Source: Gemmobacter sp.
GTDB taxonomy: Bacteria > Pseudomonadota > Alphaproteobacteria > Rhodobacterales > Rhodobacteraceae
Assembly: GCA_030656535.1 (NCBI GenBank)
Contig: JAUSPL010000560.1
Span: 1-5,458 of the forward strand
Direction of reading: 5' to 3'
DNA length: 5,458 bases
Under the pieces are notes generated by a model, which saw only the letters and a program-made list of their open reading frames with translations, had not been told where the DNA came from and did no database searches. The position numbers were made by a program, and so were the translations under genes. Shown piece after piece: positions 1 to 5,458 of this stretch (position 1 is its first letter; each line of letters begins with the position of its first letter).

Positions 1-1260
1 GTTCGCGATGACACCAAACCCGCCATAGCAGGCAATCATGAACACAGCGACAGCCGCCATGCCGATCACGGCAGCGCGCTTTCCGGCATCAATGCTGTCT
101 TGCCCCAGTTCCGGGCCGATTGTGCGTTCTTCCAGAAACTCCATGCTTGCAGGCAGCGCCCCTGCCCGCAGCAACACAGCAAGCTGGGTGGATTCGTCCA
201 CCGAAAACTGTCCCGTGATGATGCCTGACCCGCCCGCGATATGGCTTTGGATCACAGGTGCGCTGATGACCTCGTTGTCCAGAACAATGGCGAAGGGCTG
301 GCCAATGTTTGCCGCGGTATAGTCGCCAAAGGCGCGCGCGCCTGACGGGTTGAACCGAAAGCTGACGGCCGGACGGTTGTTTTGGTCAAAGGCTGGCTGC
401 GCATCGACCAGTTCTTCGCCGGTGACGACCTGTGCCGGATCGATAACATAGAATGTTCCCGGCTCGGTCATCGAGGGCACGACGCGGCCACCCGCGTCGG
501 CAGGCGCGTCGGCGCTGGCTGCACGACCCAGGACCCGGTTGAAGGTCAGTTTGGCGGTCGTCCCGATCAGGGCCTTCAATTCTGTCGCAGACCCTATGCC
601 GGGGACCTGGATCAAGATCCGGTTGGTGCCTTGGCGTTGGATTGTCGGTTCACGGGTGCCGACCTCATCCACCCGGCGGCGGATGATTTCCAGCGATTGC
701 TGCAGCGTGCGTGCGTCCATCGCGACCCGTTCGGCATCGGACAACCGCACCACCAGAACGTCCCCTTCGGCCCGGACCTCGAGGTCGTTTTGGCCAATCC
801 CGGTCAGGGTAACGATGGGCGAGGCCAGCGCGCGTGCAGCCGTCAACGCGGCCTGCATCCCGGCGGGGTTGGTCAAGGTGATCCGCAGTTCGCCGTCGGG
901 TGCGGTGTCGCGCCGAATGCTGCCAACCTGATCGCGAAGATCACGCAGACTGTCCCGCAGTTCGGGCCACATTGAATCCATCCGTGACCGATAGACATCT
1001 TCGACCCTTACCTCGGCCAGAAGATGGGCCCCGCCGCGCAGATCCAGCCCCAGCGCAACAAGGTTCGAGGGCAGCCACGACGGCCAGCCGTCCAGCGCCA
1101 ATTGTTGCGGCCCATCAAGTCGGACCGAGGTTTCGGACAAGGCAGCCGCATCGTTGTGCCCCTCGACGCGGGAATAAAAGGTATTCGGAAGGGCATACAG
1201 CAGCCCCCAAAGGCACACGCTCCATATAAGGAGGCGCTTCCACAAAACAGTATGTTGCAT
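1..1260 (-). CDS. secD: Protein translocase subunit SecD (N-terminal 420 codons, truncated by the window edge)
   Basis: SecD pairs with SecF in the inner membrane and uses the proton gradient to help pull secreted proteins out of SecYEG into the periplasm. The frame opens at ATG 1260 and stays open to base 1. Residues 8-24 form the first membrane helix. LGLDLRGGAHLL (about 70-81) is the conserved block after it. RRVDEVGTREPTIQRQG (195-211) followed by RILIQVPG belongs to the periplasmic P1 domain. GPELGQDSI (382-390) then leads into the second helix (about 396-414). About a quarter of the usual roughly 550 residues, including the remaining helices, and probably secF lie beyond base 1. The start is supported by a weak GGGA at 1269-1272, 8 bases upstream, lying inside a small hairpin. 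No yajC precedes it; instead an ApdP-like small gene does, which suggests arrest-coupled control. The family call is very secure; whether this is the only secD of the genome is unknown. Confidence 0.97.
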   Translation of the reverse strand, partial: MQHTVLWKRLLIWSVCLWGLLYALPNTFYSRVEGHNDAAALSETSVRLDGPQQLALDGWPSWLPSNLVALGLDLRGGAHLLAEVRVEDVYRSRMDSMWPELRDSLRDLRDQVGSIRRDTAPDGELRITLTNPAGMQAALTAARALASPIVTLTGIGQNDLEVRAEGDVLVVRLSDAERVAMDARTLQQSLEIIRRRVDEVGTREPTIQRQGTNRILIQVPGIGSATELKALIGTTAKLTFNRVLGRAASADAPADAGGRVVPSMTEPGTFYVIDPAQVVTGEELVDAQPAFDQNNRPAVSFRFNPSGARAFGDYTAANIGQPFAIVLDNEVISAPVIQSHIAGGSGIITGQFSVDESTQLAVLLRAGALPASMEFLEERTIGPELGQDSIDAGKRAAVIGMAAVAVFMIACYGGFGVIAN

Positions 1261-1265
1261 TGCAT

Positions 1266-1279
1266 CGGTCCCATGACCG
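1266..1279 (-). promoter_or_regulatory. Small hairpin overlapping the presumed secD ribosome-binding site
   Basis: In the mRNA, CGGUC and GACCG form a perfect 5-bp stem around an AUGG loop, ending 5 bases before the secD ATG. The only Shine-Dalgarno-like bases (GGGA, 1272-1269) lie partly in the loop and partly in the 3' arm, so folding would hinder initiation. The stem is short, and its role is inferred from position next to an arrest-peptide candidate. Confidence 0.4.
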
Positions 1280-1335
1280 GCTGACGTCAATCCACACCGG
1301 GACGAACGCAAAGCTCGGTCTACATGTCAGACAAT

Positions 1336-1364
1336 CCGGTTCGCCCGCGCTGGGGCAAAACCGG
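1336..1364 (-). promoter_or_regulatory. Stem-loop between the RAPP gene and secD
   Basis: An inverted repeat CCGGTT / AACCGG encloses GCCC / GGGC. Together they give a GC-rich stem of about 11 bp including a G-U pair, with one bulged T and a loop of about 6 bases. It begins 20 bases after the stop codon of the upstream small gene and ends 75 bases before secD. No T-tract follows on the minus strand, so it is a poor intrinsic terminator. It could be a partial terminator, an RNA-processing or stability element, or part of a leader structure that senses a stalled ribosome. Confidence 0.5.
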
Positions 1365-1384
1365 CAAGACGGCAGGGGTGGACC

Positions 1385-1780
1385 TCAGGCGAATGGGGGC
1401 GCGCGTGGCGACTGGTTTTGCCAAAGCGCATGGCGGACGGGCGGCGACCGCTGAAGGGCAATGTCGTCGACCGGCAGGGCAACGGCCAGCGCCGCGGCCC
1501 AGATCGGCAAGCCTTGCTGATCGGGGGGACTTGAGGCGGATCGATCCTCGGCGGCGCGTTTGGCGATGGGCGCCGCCTGGGCCCCATGCGCGCCGTCGAT
1601 CTGCAATTCAGCGACCAAAATCCCTGCGGCCCCGGCAGGGATCGGCACATCATCAAAGCGGCCTTGCCATAGCAGCGCGACAGCAAGAAGCAGCACGCTG
1701 AAAATCAGCCTGCCGCCACATGACATCCGAAGTCGCGATGACCAATCCATCGAACTCAGGTGACATGTTTCGCGCCCCAA
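1385..1780 (-). CDS. Putative ApdP-like secretion-monitoring arrest peptide ending in RAPPFA
   Basis: What is seen: a 131-codon frame with GC-rich third positions typical of its neighbours. It has a basic N-terminus, a hydrophobic segment LIFSVLLLAVALLW (25-38), a second apolar stretch (about 91-103), several Pro pairs, and a C-terminus SPRAPPFA with RAPP at 126-129, two codons before the stop. The next gene is secD. What is known: alphaproteobacterial ApdP and actinobacterial ApdA are encoded upstream of secD/secDF, carry an N-terminal export signal and stall ribosomes at a C-terminal RAPP; pulling by the Sec machinery relieves the stall. What is inferred: this protein senses Sec capacity and tunes secD translation. 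About 90 residues separate the hydrophobic segment from the motif, enough for the signal to leave the exit tunnel and reach SecYEG. The start chosen is TTG 1780, because AGAAGGG (1793-1787) lies 6 bases upstream; ATG 1750 (121 aa) and ATG 1726 (113 aa) keep all key features. No signal-peptidase site lies close to the hydrophobic core, so it may be a signal anchor. Overall similarity to a named ApdP could not be tested. Confidence 0.75.
   Translation of the reverse strand: MGRETCHLSSMDWSSRLRMSCGGRLIFSVLLLAVALLWQGRFDDVPIPAGAAGILVAELQIDGAHGAQAAPIAKRAAEDRSASSPPDQQGLPIWAAALAVALPVDDIALQRSPPVRHALWQNQSPRAPPFA
1394..1405 (-). other. RAPP motif codons, predicted ribosome stall site
   Basis: The codons CGC GCG CCC CCA encode Arg-Ala-Pro-Pro, followed only by Phe, Ala and TGA. 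In RAPP-type arrest peptides the ribosome stalls with Arg-Ala-Pro at the end of the nascent chain and Pro-tRNA in the A site. Here that puts CCC (1399-1397) in the P site and CCA (1396-1394) in the A site. The leading edge of such a ribosome would reach about the stop codon. Stalling is a prediction from the motif. Confidence 0.6.
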
Positions 1781-1786
1781 GGCAAA

Positions 1787-1793
1787 CCCTTCT
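1787..1793 (-). promoter_or_regulatory. Ribosome-binding site favouring the TTG 1780 start of the RAPP gene
   Basis: AGAAGGG lies 6 bases before TTG 1780. The alternative starts ATG 1750 and ATG 1726 have no comparable purine block at a suitable distance, so this site decides the start, although a TTG start remains less usual than ATG. Confidence 0.45.
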
Positions 1794-1887
1794 GCAATGC
1801 CCAGACCACCGCGCGAGTGAAATCACCAACTGTTCATCTGTGGACACGCGCGGGCGCTTTTTCCCGGTTTGCGTGACGGACGAAGTT

Positions 1888-1925
1888 GGCGCCGCAGGGC
1901 CGTTTTCCAGCCCGACAGCAGCGCC
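1888..1925 (-). terminator. Two-part hairpin just after the LysR gene, putative terminator
   Basis: Starting 3 bases after the regulator stop codon, GGCGCTGC pairs with GCGGCGCC (8 bp with one G-U). Inside it GGGCTG pairs with CGGCCC (6 bp with one G-U) around a GAAAA loop. The two stems are separated by a small asymmetric internal loop. No T-tract follows on the minus strand, so termination may be factor-assisted or the hairpin may protect the 3' end. It plausibly separates the transporter operon from the secretion genes. The remaining spacer 1781-1887 must hold the next promoter, but I see no convincing -35/-10 pair. Confidence 0.5.
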
Positions 1926-1928
1926 TTT

Positions 1929-2867
1929 TCAGCCCATTGCCTTCAGGCACAAGGATCGGAGCAAGCCAATGAACCTGTTGTTTGCCAGGAACGCGGTATG
2001 CGCAAACCAAAGCTTCATCGGGTCCATTTCCGTCAGGACCAGCTTTGACATGTTCGGGCTTTCATCGGTCACGCACCACTCAGGAACCACGCCATACCCC
2101 AGCCCGGCCTCGATCAGCCGCGTCACGCTGGTACTGCCCGAGGCGGTGGTCGCGATACGCGGCGGCGCACCACCCAGACGGCGCGTCAGATAGTCCGTCG
2201 CGCTGGTGCGCACCATCTGGACGACCTCGTAGGTGATGAAGGGACGCCCGGCCAGACAAGTCAAATCGCCCGCGCGCAGGCCAACGGCATCCAGATCGGC
2301 TTCCCAGGCCGATGGCCAGACCAGCGCCAACCTGTAGGTACCCAACAGATGCTGCGTGATCGCAGGATGGCTGAAGCTGCGTTCACTTACGGCGGCATCC
2401 AGATCGCCATCCATCATCATGCGTTCCAACGTCGTGTCGCGTTCAAAAAACGCAAGCTCGATCTCGGGCGCCTCGGCCCGGAACTCGGTCAGGATCGCAG
2501 GGAAAAACTGGTGGAACAACGCCTGCGGGACGCCAACGCGCAGCACCGACCGCACGTCATGCAGCAGAACCGATATCCGCGACAGAATGGTTTCCAGCTC
2601 TTCGCCCAAAGACGCGTACAGCGCCTTGCCCTGAGGGGTCATTGTAACCTTGCGCGACCCCTTTTCGGCATAGATCAGGCGCGCCCCATACATCTGTTCC
2701 AATCGTCGCACATGGTTCGCCGCACTTTGATAAGAGATGTTCAATTCGCGGGATGCGGCGGAAAATGACCCCGTCCGCGCGACAAGATGAAATGTCTGCA
2801 ACAGCGATATGTCGACCTTGGCGCGTTTATCGGCCGCAATCGGGGGGGGCCGTCTGGGGTCGGTCAT
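1929..2867 (-). CDS. LysR-type transcriptional regulator
   Basis: A 312-residue protein of normal length for the family. The N-terminal winged helix-turn-helix covers about residues 18-77: LLQTFHLVARTGSFSAASRE, then the recognition helix around YQSAANHVRRLE, and a wing ending in KVTMTPQG. A linker helix (about 80-106) leads to the two-lobed effector-binding domain (about 107-312), with VGVPQALFHQFFPAILTEF at its start and GLGYGVVPEW late in it. Such proteins bind DNA as tetramers and respond to a small molecule. It is the last gene of the transporter/dehydrogenase operon, 12 bases after the dehydrogenase stop, and has its own AGGA site, so it probably controls that operon and is co-transcribed with it. 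LysR regulators are more often divergent from their targets. The N-terminus contains a run of eight C in the coding strand (Pro codons 7-9). The effector is unknown; an amino acid handled by the operon is the best guess. Confidence 0.93.
   Translation of the reverse strand: MTDPRRPPPIAADKRAKVDISLLQTFHLVARTGSFSAASRELNISYQSAANHVRRLEQMYGARLIYAEKGSRKVTMTPQGKALYASLGEELETILSRISVLLHDVRSVLRVGVPQALFHQFFPAILTEFRAEAPEIELAFFERDTTLERMMMDGDLDAAVSERSFSHPAITQHLLGTYRLALVWPSAWEADLDAVGLRAGDLTCLAGRPFITYEVVQMVRTSATDYLTRRLGGAPPRIATTASGSTSVTRLIEAGLGYGVVPEWCVTDESPNMSKLVLTEMDPMKLWFAHTAFLANNRFIGLLRSLCLKAMG
2842..2849 (-). repeat. Eight-base homopolymer (poly-C on the coding strand) in the LysR start region
   Basis: Eight consecutive C on the coding strand encode most of the Pro-Pro-Pro stretch at residues 7-9 of the regulator. 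A one-base slip here would shift the frame before the DNA-binding domain. The tract is of modest length and may simply reflect a Pro-rich disordered tail. Confidence 0.9.
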
Positions 2868-2872
2868 GGAGT

Positions 2873-2876
2873 TCCT
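2873..2876 (-). promoter_or_regulatory. Ribosome-binding site of the LysR gene
   Basis: AGGA with 5 bases to ATG 2867, lying in the 12-base gap after the dehydrogenase TAG. It supports this start and independent initiation of the last gene in the operon. Confidence 0.7.
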
Positions 2877-2879
2877 GTT

Positions 2880-4028
2880 CTACGCGATCTGGCCGGACTG
2901 CCCGACGTCCGCGCCCGGGTCGAGGAAAACAAAGAACGGCGACCGGCGCAAGTCGGCGGGGCGGATCGTGCCGGGCGCAACCAGCCCGGTCCAAGGGCAG
3001 TTCGGGCGGGTCAGCAGGTCCAGCGTGGCGCAGACATGCGCGGCGGTCGCGGTCCCGATCGCGCTGAGCACGCGGCCACAGGCGTCGGTTTCTGCCTCGA
3101 ACACCTGCGTTTGCCATTCGGGCGCGTCCCCCGGCGACCGGATCAGACGGATCGCGATCAAAACACGGTCGCTTTCGGTTTGTGGCAACGATGTCATCAA
3201 CAGGCTGCGCAACTGATAGATACGCTGCGACAGGCCCAGGTCCTGCATCAGGAACCGGATGTAATCCAGATGCCGGGGATAGCGCAGCGTCTTGAATACA
3301 AGACTGCGCACCTTGCCTGCATAACGGGTTGTCAAACCGTCAATGCTGCCGGCCGTGGTAAATGCCTCATAGCTTTGGCCCGCGATCAAAAGATCCTCTG
3401 CGCCATCCATCGGTGGCAACAAGGCAACAGACCCGTCCCGGATAGCAGCACAGGGCTGGGTGTATTCCTCGATCAGGCCCTCGATTCCCCAGATATTGGC
3501 ATAGCCCAGCCGGTTTTCCGGTACTTGGGGCAGCACGCCAGCAAAGACCGTCACATCGGCATCTGGCCCGGCAGAGTCCAGCAGATCGGCGGCCAGCGCG
3601 GTCACATGTCCGGGCGCAAGACCACAGCCCGGCGCGATGCAGCAAGCCTGCTTGCCGTCAGAGACCACAGACAGGTCCGCCAACAGCGCCGCCGAGCGCG
3701 GGCTTTCCAGAATATCCAGATAGTGACACCCCGCCGCCTGCGCGAGCCGCGCCACCTCGGGTCCTGAAAACGTCCCATCCGTCACCACGACAGCCTGCGC
3801 CGCACCGATCAGCCGGGCCAGCGCGTCACGGGGCTGCAAATCCCCGAACGCAGCCAGCGGCAGCCCCTCGGCATGCGCCTGCGCCATGCCCTCGGGCTCC
3901 AACCCGGCAATGCGCGGCGCAAACCTTGGGTCTTGCGCCAACATGCCCGCGATCCGCCGCCCCGCACGACCGGCCCCCAGCACCAGAACGGGCAGACCCT
4001 GACCAGATCGCGCGGGCGCACTGTTCAT
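2880..4028 (-). CDS. Saccharopine dehydrogenase-like NAD(P)-dependent oxidoreductase
   Basis: A 382-residue cytoplasmic enzyme. The N-terminus is a Rossmann dinucleotide-binding fold, LPVLVLGAGRAGRRI, with the GxGxxG fingerprint at 18-23. Acidic residues (E44, E46) near the end of the second strand would favour NAD over NADP. GCHYLDILE (about 105-113) and CCIAPGCGLAPGHV (about 129-142) are blocks typical of the saccharopine dehydrogenase / lysine 6-dehydrogenase superfamily. IEGLIEEYTQPCAAIRDG (about 183-200) marks the substrate-binding C-terminal domain. Members oxidise or reduce the C-N bond of amino-acid conjugates or the epsilon-amino carbon of lysine; which substrate this one uses cannot be read from the sequence. 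Its ATG overlaps the ATPase stop as ATGA and no good ribosome-binding site precedes it, so it is probably made by translational coupling. Together with the importer it suggests catabolism of an imported amino acid or opine-like compound. The superfamily call is firm; the reaction is open. Confidence 0.85.
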   Translation of the reverse strand: MNSAPARSGQGLPVLVLGAGRAGRRIAGMLAQDPRFAPRIAGLEPEGMAQAHAEGLPLAAFGDLQPRDALARLIGAAQAVVVTDGTFSGPEVARLAQAAGCHYLDILESPRSAALLADLSVVSDGKQACCIAPGCGLAPGHVTALAADLLDSAGPDADVTVFAGVLPQVPENRLGYANIWGIEGLIEEYTQPCAAIRDGSVALLPPMDGAEDLLIAGQSYEAFTTAGSIDGLTTRYAGKVRSLVFKTLRYPRHLDYIRFLMQDLGLSQRIYQLRSLLMTSLPQTESDRVLIAIRLIRSPGDAPEWQTQVFEAETDACGRVLSAIGTATAAHVCATLDLLTRPNCPWTGLVAPGTIRPADLRRSPFFVFLDPGADVGQSGQIA

Positions 4029-4780
4029 GCGTGAAACCGCGACAGAAAGGACTGCAAGCGTTCGGATTTCGGGTGGCGCAAGATGTCTTCGGGGCTGCCT
4101 TCCTCGGCGATGCGGCCTTGTTCCATGAACACGACGCGGCTGGCGATGTCAGCGGCAAAGCCCATTTCATGGGTGACGATCACCATCGTCATCCCGCTGT
4201 CCGCAAGCGCGCGGATCACCGCCAGAACCTCGCCGACCAGTTCCGGGTCAAGCGCGCTGGTCACTTCGTCCAACAACAGCACATCGGGTTTCATCGCAAG
4301 CGCCCGCGCAATGGCCACGCGCTGCTTCTGTCCGCCCGACAGGTGCGACGGATATGCGCGCGCCTTGTCAGCCAACCCGACCTGACCCAACAGATCCATC
4401 GCGGTCACCTCGGCTTCGGCGCGGGGTTCCTTCAGAACGATGCGCGGGCCTTGGGTGATGTTGTCCAGCACGGTCAGGTGCGGAAACAGGTTGAAATGCT
4501 GGAACACCATTCCAACCCTGCGACGCAGTTCGCCCATACCCGGCTGACCGCCCTTGCCACGAAAGCGCGGGGTTACCTCTTGCCCCTTGAACCGCAAGGT
4601 GCCGCTGGACGGGAGTTCCATCATGTTCAGACAGCGGATCAGCGTGGACTTCCCCGACCCCGATGGCCCGATCAGGCCCAGCACTTCGCCCGGCATCAGG
4701 TCAAGGTCGATCCCGCGCAACACTTCCAGTTTGCCAAAAGACTTGGTCAGGCCCCGAAGGGAAATTGTGGCTTTGGTCAT
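4025..4780 (-). CDS. Polar amino-acid ABC importer, ATP-binding subunit (GlnQ/HisP type)
   Basis: The ATPase that drives an amino-acid importer from the cytoplasmic face. All motifs are intact (numbering from ATG 4780): Walker A GPSGSGKST (38-46), Q-loop VFQHFNLFPHLTVLDN, signature LSGGQKQRVAIARAL from about 147, Walker B VLLLDEVTSALDP with the catalytic Glu at about 172, and the switch His in IVTHEMGF. Length (251 aa) is usual for the GlnQ/HisP/ArtP group. Two ATGs are available, 4786 and 4780; the AGGGA (4791-4787) directly abuts the first but lies 6 bases before the second, so 4780 is preferred. The gene starts 12 bases after the permease stop and its own stop overlaps the dehydrogenase start, so the three form one transcript. 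The transported substrate cannot be told from the ATPase. Confidence 0.96.
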   Translation of the reverse strand: MTKATISLRGLTKSFGKLEVLRGIDLDLMPGEVLGLIGPSGSGKSTLIRCLNMMELPSSGTLRFKGQEVTPRFRGKGGQPGMGELRRRVGMVFQHFNLFPHLTVLDNITQGPRIVLKEPRAEAEVTAMDLLGQVGLADKARAYPSHLSGGQKQRVAIARALAMKPDVLLLDEVTSALDPELVGEVLAVIRALADSGMTMVIVTHEMGFAADIASRVVFMEQGRIAEEGSPEDILRHPKSERLQSFLSRFHA

Positions 4781-4786
4781 TGTCAT

Positions 4787-4791
4787 TCCCT
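4787..4791 (-). promoter_or_regulatory. Ribosome-binding site deciding the ATPase start
   Basis: AGGGA sits just after the permease TGA, immediately before ATG 4786 and 6 bases before ATG 4780. Only the second spacing is suitable for initiation, so the ATPase most likely starts two codons later than the longest frame. Confidence 0.65.
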
Positions 4792-4792
4792 G

Positions 4793-5455
4793 TCAGTCAC
4801 TGCGCCGCATGCGGCGTTCAAAGTGGTCGGCAACCTGCGTCAGCGGGAACAACAGGACGAAGTACATCACCGCCGCCAGCGAATAGGCCTCTAGGGGGCG
4901 ATAGGTTTCCGAATTCACCACCGCCGTCATGTAAGTCAGCTCGGCCACCGAAATCGCATAGAGCAGCGAGGTATTCTTGACCTGGATGACCGACTGGTTG
5001 ATAAAGGCTGGCAGCATCTTTTTCACCGCCTGTGGCAAGATGATATAGCGCATCGTTTGCAAGTCGGACATGCCGACAGCCTGCGATGCCTCGGTCTGGC
5101 CCTTGTCGATGGCGCGGATGCCGCCGCGGAAAATCTCGGCGTAGAACGACCCGACATACAGCGACAACGTCAAAAGACCCGCAGCCGTATTGGAAATCGA
5201 CACGCCAAGCAGCATCGGCAACGCGTAATACGCCCATAGGATCTGCACCAGCAGCGGCGTGCACCGGAACAGCTCTTGATAGCTGCGCGCAAGGGTCCGC
5301 ACAGCCCAGAACCGCGAGAGTCGGGCAAAGCACGCAAGCAGGCCGATCACCACGCCCAGCGCAATTGACCCGACAGTATACAGAAACGTGGTCCAGACCC
5401 CCATCAGCAGCAGGTCAAACGATTGCAGGACCGTATAGAAATCCCAGTTGTACAT
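4793..5455 (-). CDS. Polar amino-acid ABC importer, permease subunit (HisM/GlnP type)
   Basis: An inner-membrane channel subunit of 220 residues, standard for this family. It opens with MYNWDF, like many GlnP/HisM starts, followed by hydrophobic segments at about 15-42, 66-85 and 91-106, and two more near the C-terminus (about 165-180 and 190-207). YQELFRCTPLLVQILW (59-74) is the family's conserved block. The EAA loop that docks on the ATPase covers about 107-143, EIFRGGIRAIDKGQTEASQAVGMS and on to ILPQA. The gene is followed at once by its ATPase. Such importers use two permeases, or one as a homodimer, plus a periplasmic binding protein; the missing parts would lie upstream, beyond base 5458. 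Only three bases precede the ATG, so its ribosome-binding site is not visible and a slightly longer N-terminus is possible. Confidence 0.94.
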   Translation of the reverse strand: MYNWDFYTVLQSFDLLLMGVWTTFLYTVGSIALGVVIGLLACFARLSRFWAVRTLARSYQELFRCTPLLVQILWAYYALPMLLGVSISNTAAGLLTLSLYVGSFYAEIFRGGIRAIDKGQTEASQAVGMSDLQTMRYIILPQAVKKMLPAFINQSVIQVKNTSLLYAISVAELTYMTAVVNSETYRPLEAYSLAAVMYFVLLFPLTQVADHFERRMRRSD

Positions 5456-5458
5456 TCG

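Noticed and set aside
382..975. A 197-codon plus-strand frame opposite secD.
   Set aside because: Antisense shadow of an unambiguous SecD coding region.
1365..1384. Idea that the RAPP gene is a frameshifted 5' part of a longer gene.
   Set aside because: No neighbouring frame continues with sensible protein after the stop; a hairpin follows instead, and a C-terminal RAPP is expected to lie near the stop.
1324..1701. A 125-codon plus-strand frame opposite the RAPP gene.
   Set aside because: Very Arg/Pro-rich composition typical of an antisense shadow in GC-rich DNA. The opposite frame has better codon use and a plausible signal segment.
1653..1847. A 64-codon minus-strand frame with a GTG start that overlaps the start of the RAPP gene.
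   Set aside because: Its C-terminal half is Arg/Ala/Cys-rich and is an out-of-frame reading of the RAPP gene's hydrophobic segment. It has no recognisable domain and no clear ribosome-binding site.
1781..1887. A sigma-70-type promoter for the RAPP-secD unit.
   Set aside because: TTG-containing hexamers occur, but none has a suitably spaced -10 partner that I could defend.
1720..2193. A 157-codon plus-strand frame across the spacer and the 3' end of the LysR gene.
   Set aside because: Most of it is antisense to the well-supported LysR gene, and its sequence resembles no family.
2787..3767. A 326-codon plus-strand frame opposite the dehydrogenase.
   Set aside because: Low-complexity Arg/Gln/Gly-rich shadow; the minus strand has clear Rossmann and saccharopine-dehydrogenase motifs.
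3926..4894. A 322-codon plus-strand frame opposite the ATPase and the adjacent gene ends.
   Set aside because: His/Gln/Arg-rich shadow running across three gene boundaries; the minus strand encodes all ABC ATPase motifs.

Overview
The window reads as chromosomal DNA of an alphaproteobacterium, most likely a Rhodobacterales (Roseobacter-type) species. GC content is high, third codon positions favour G/C, and the SecD and polar amino-acid ABC transporter sequences have the look of that group. Every gene I can support lies on the minus strand, so in transcription order the window is read from right to left.

Right part (5455 to 1929): a tightly packed operon. It encodes an inner-membrane permease and an ATPase of a polar amino-acid ABC importer (HisM/GlnP and GlnQ/HisP type), then a saccharopine-dehydrogenase-like NAD(P) oxidoreductase whose start codon overlaps the ATPase stop (ATGA), then a LysR-type regulator only 12 bases further on. 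The likely logic is uptake of an amino acid or amino-acid conjugate, oxidation in the cytoplasm, and control by the co-transcribed regulator. No substrate-binding protein is in the window. A strong two-part hairpin follows the regulator stop.

Left part (about 1887 to 1): a secretion module. A small protein of about 131 codons (1780-1385) has an N-terminal signal-anchor-like segment and ends in R-A-P-P-F-A. It sits directly upstream of secD, whose first 420 codons fill 1260-1 and run off the window. A membrane-targeting N-terminus, a C-terminal RAPP and a position just before secD are the hallmarks of the ApdP class of alphaproteobacterial translation-arrest peptides. These monitor Sec-dependent export and control SecDF synthesis. 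The 124-base spacer before secD carries a stem-loop at 1336-1364 and a small hairpin overlapping the presumed secD ribosome-binding site at 1266-1279, so arrest-coupled control of secD is plausible. This is the most interesting element of the window.

No RNA genes, mobile elements, CRISPR arrays or attachment sites were seen. The non-coding stretches are 1261-1384 (hairpins) and 1781-1928 (hairpin plus presumed promoter region).
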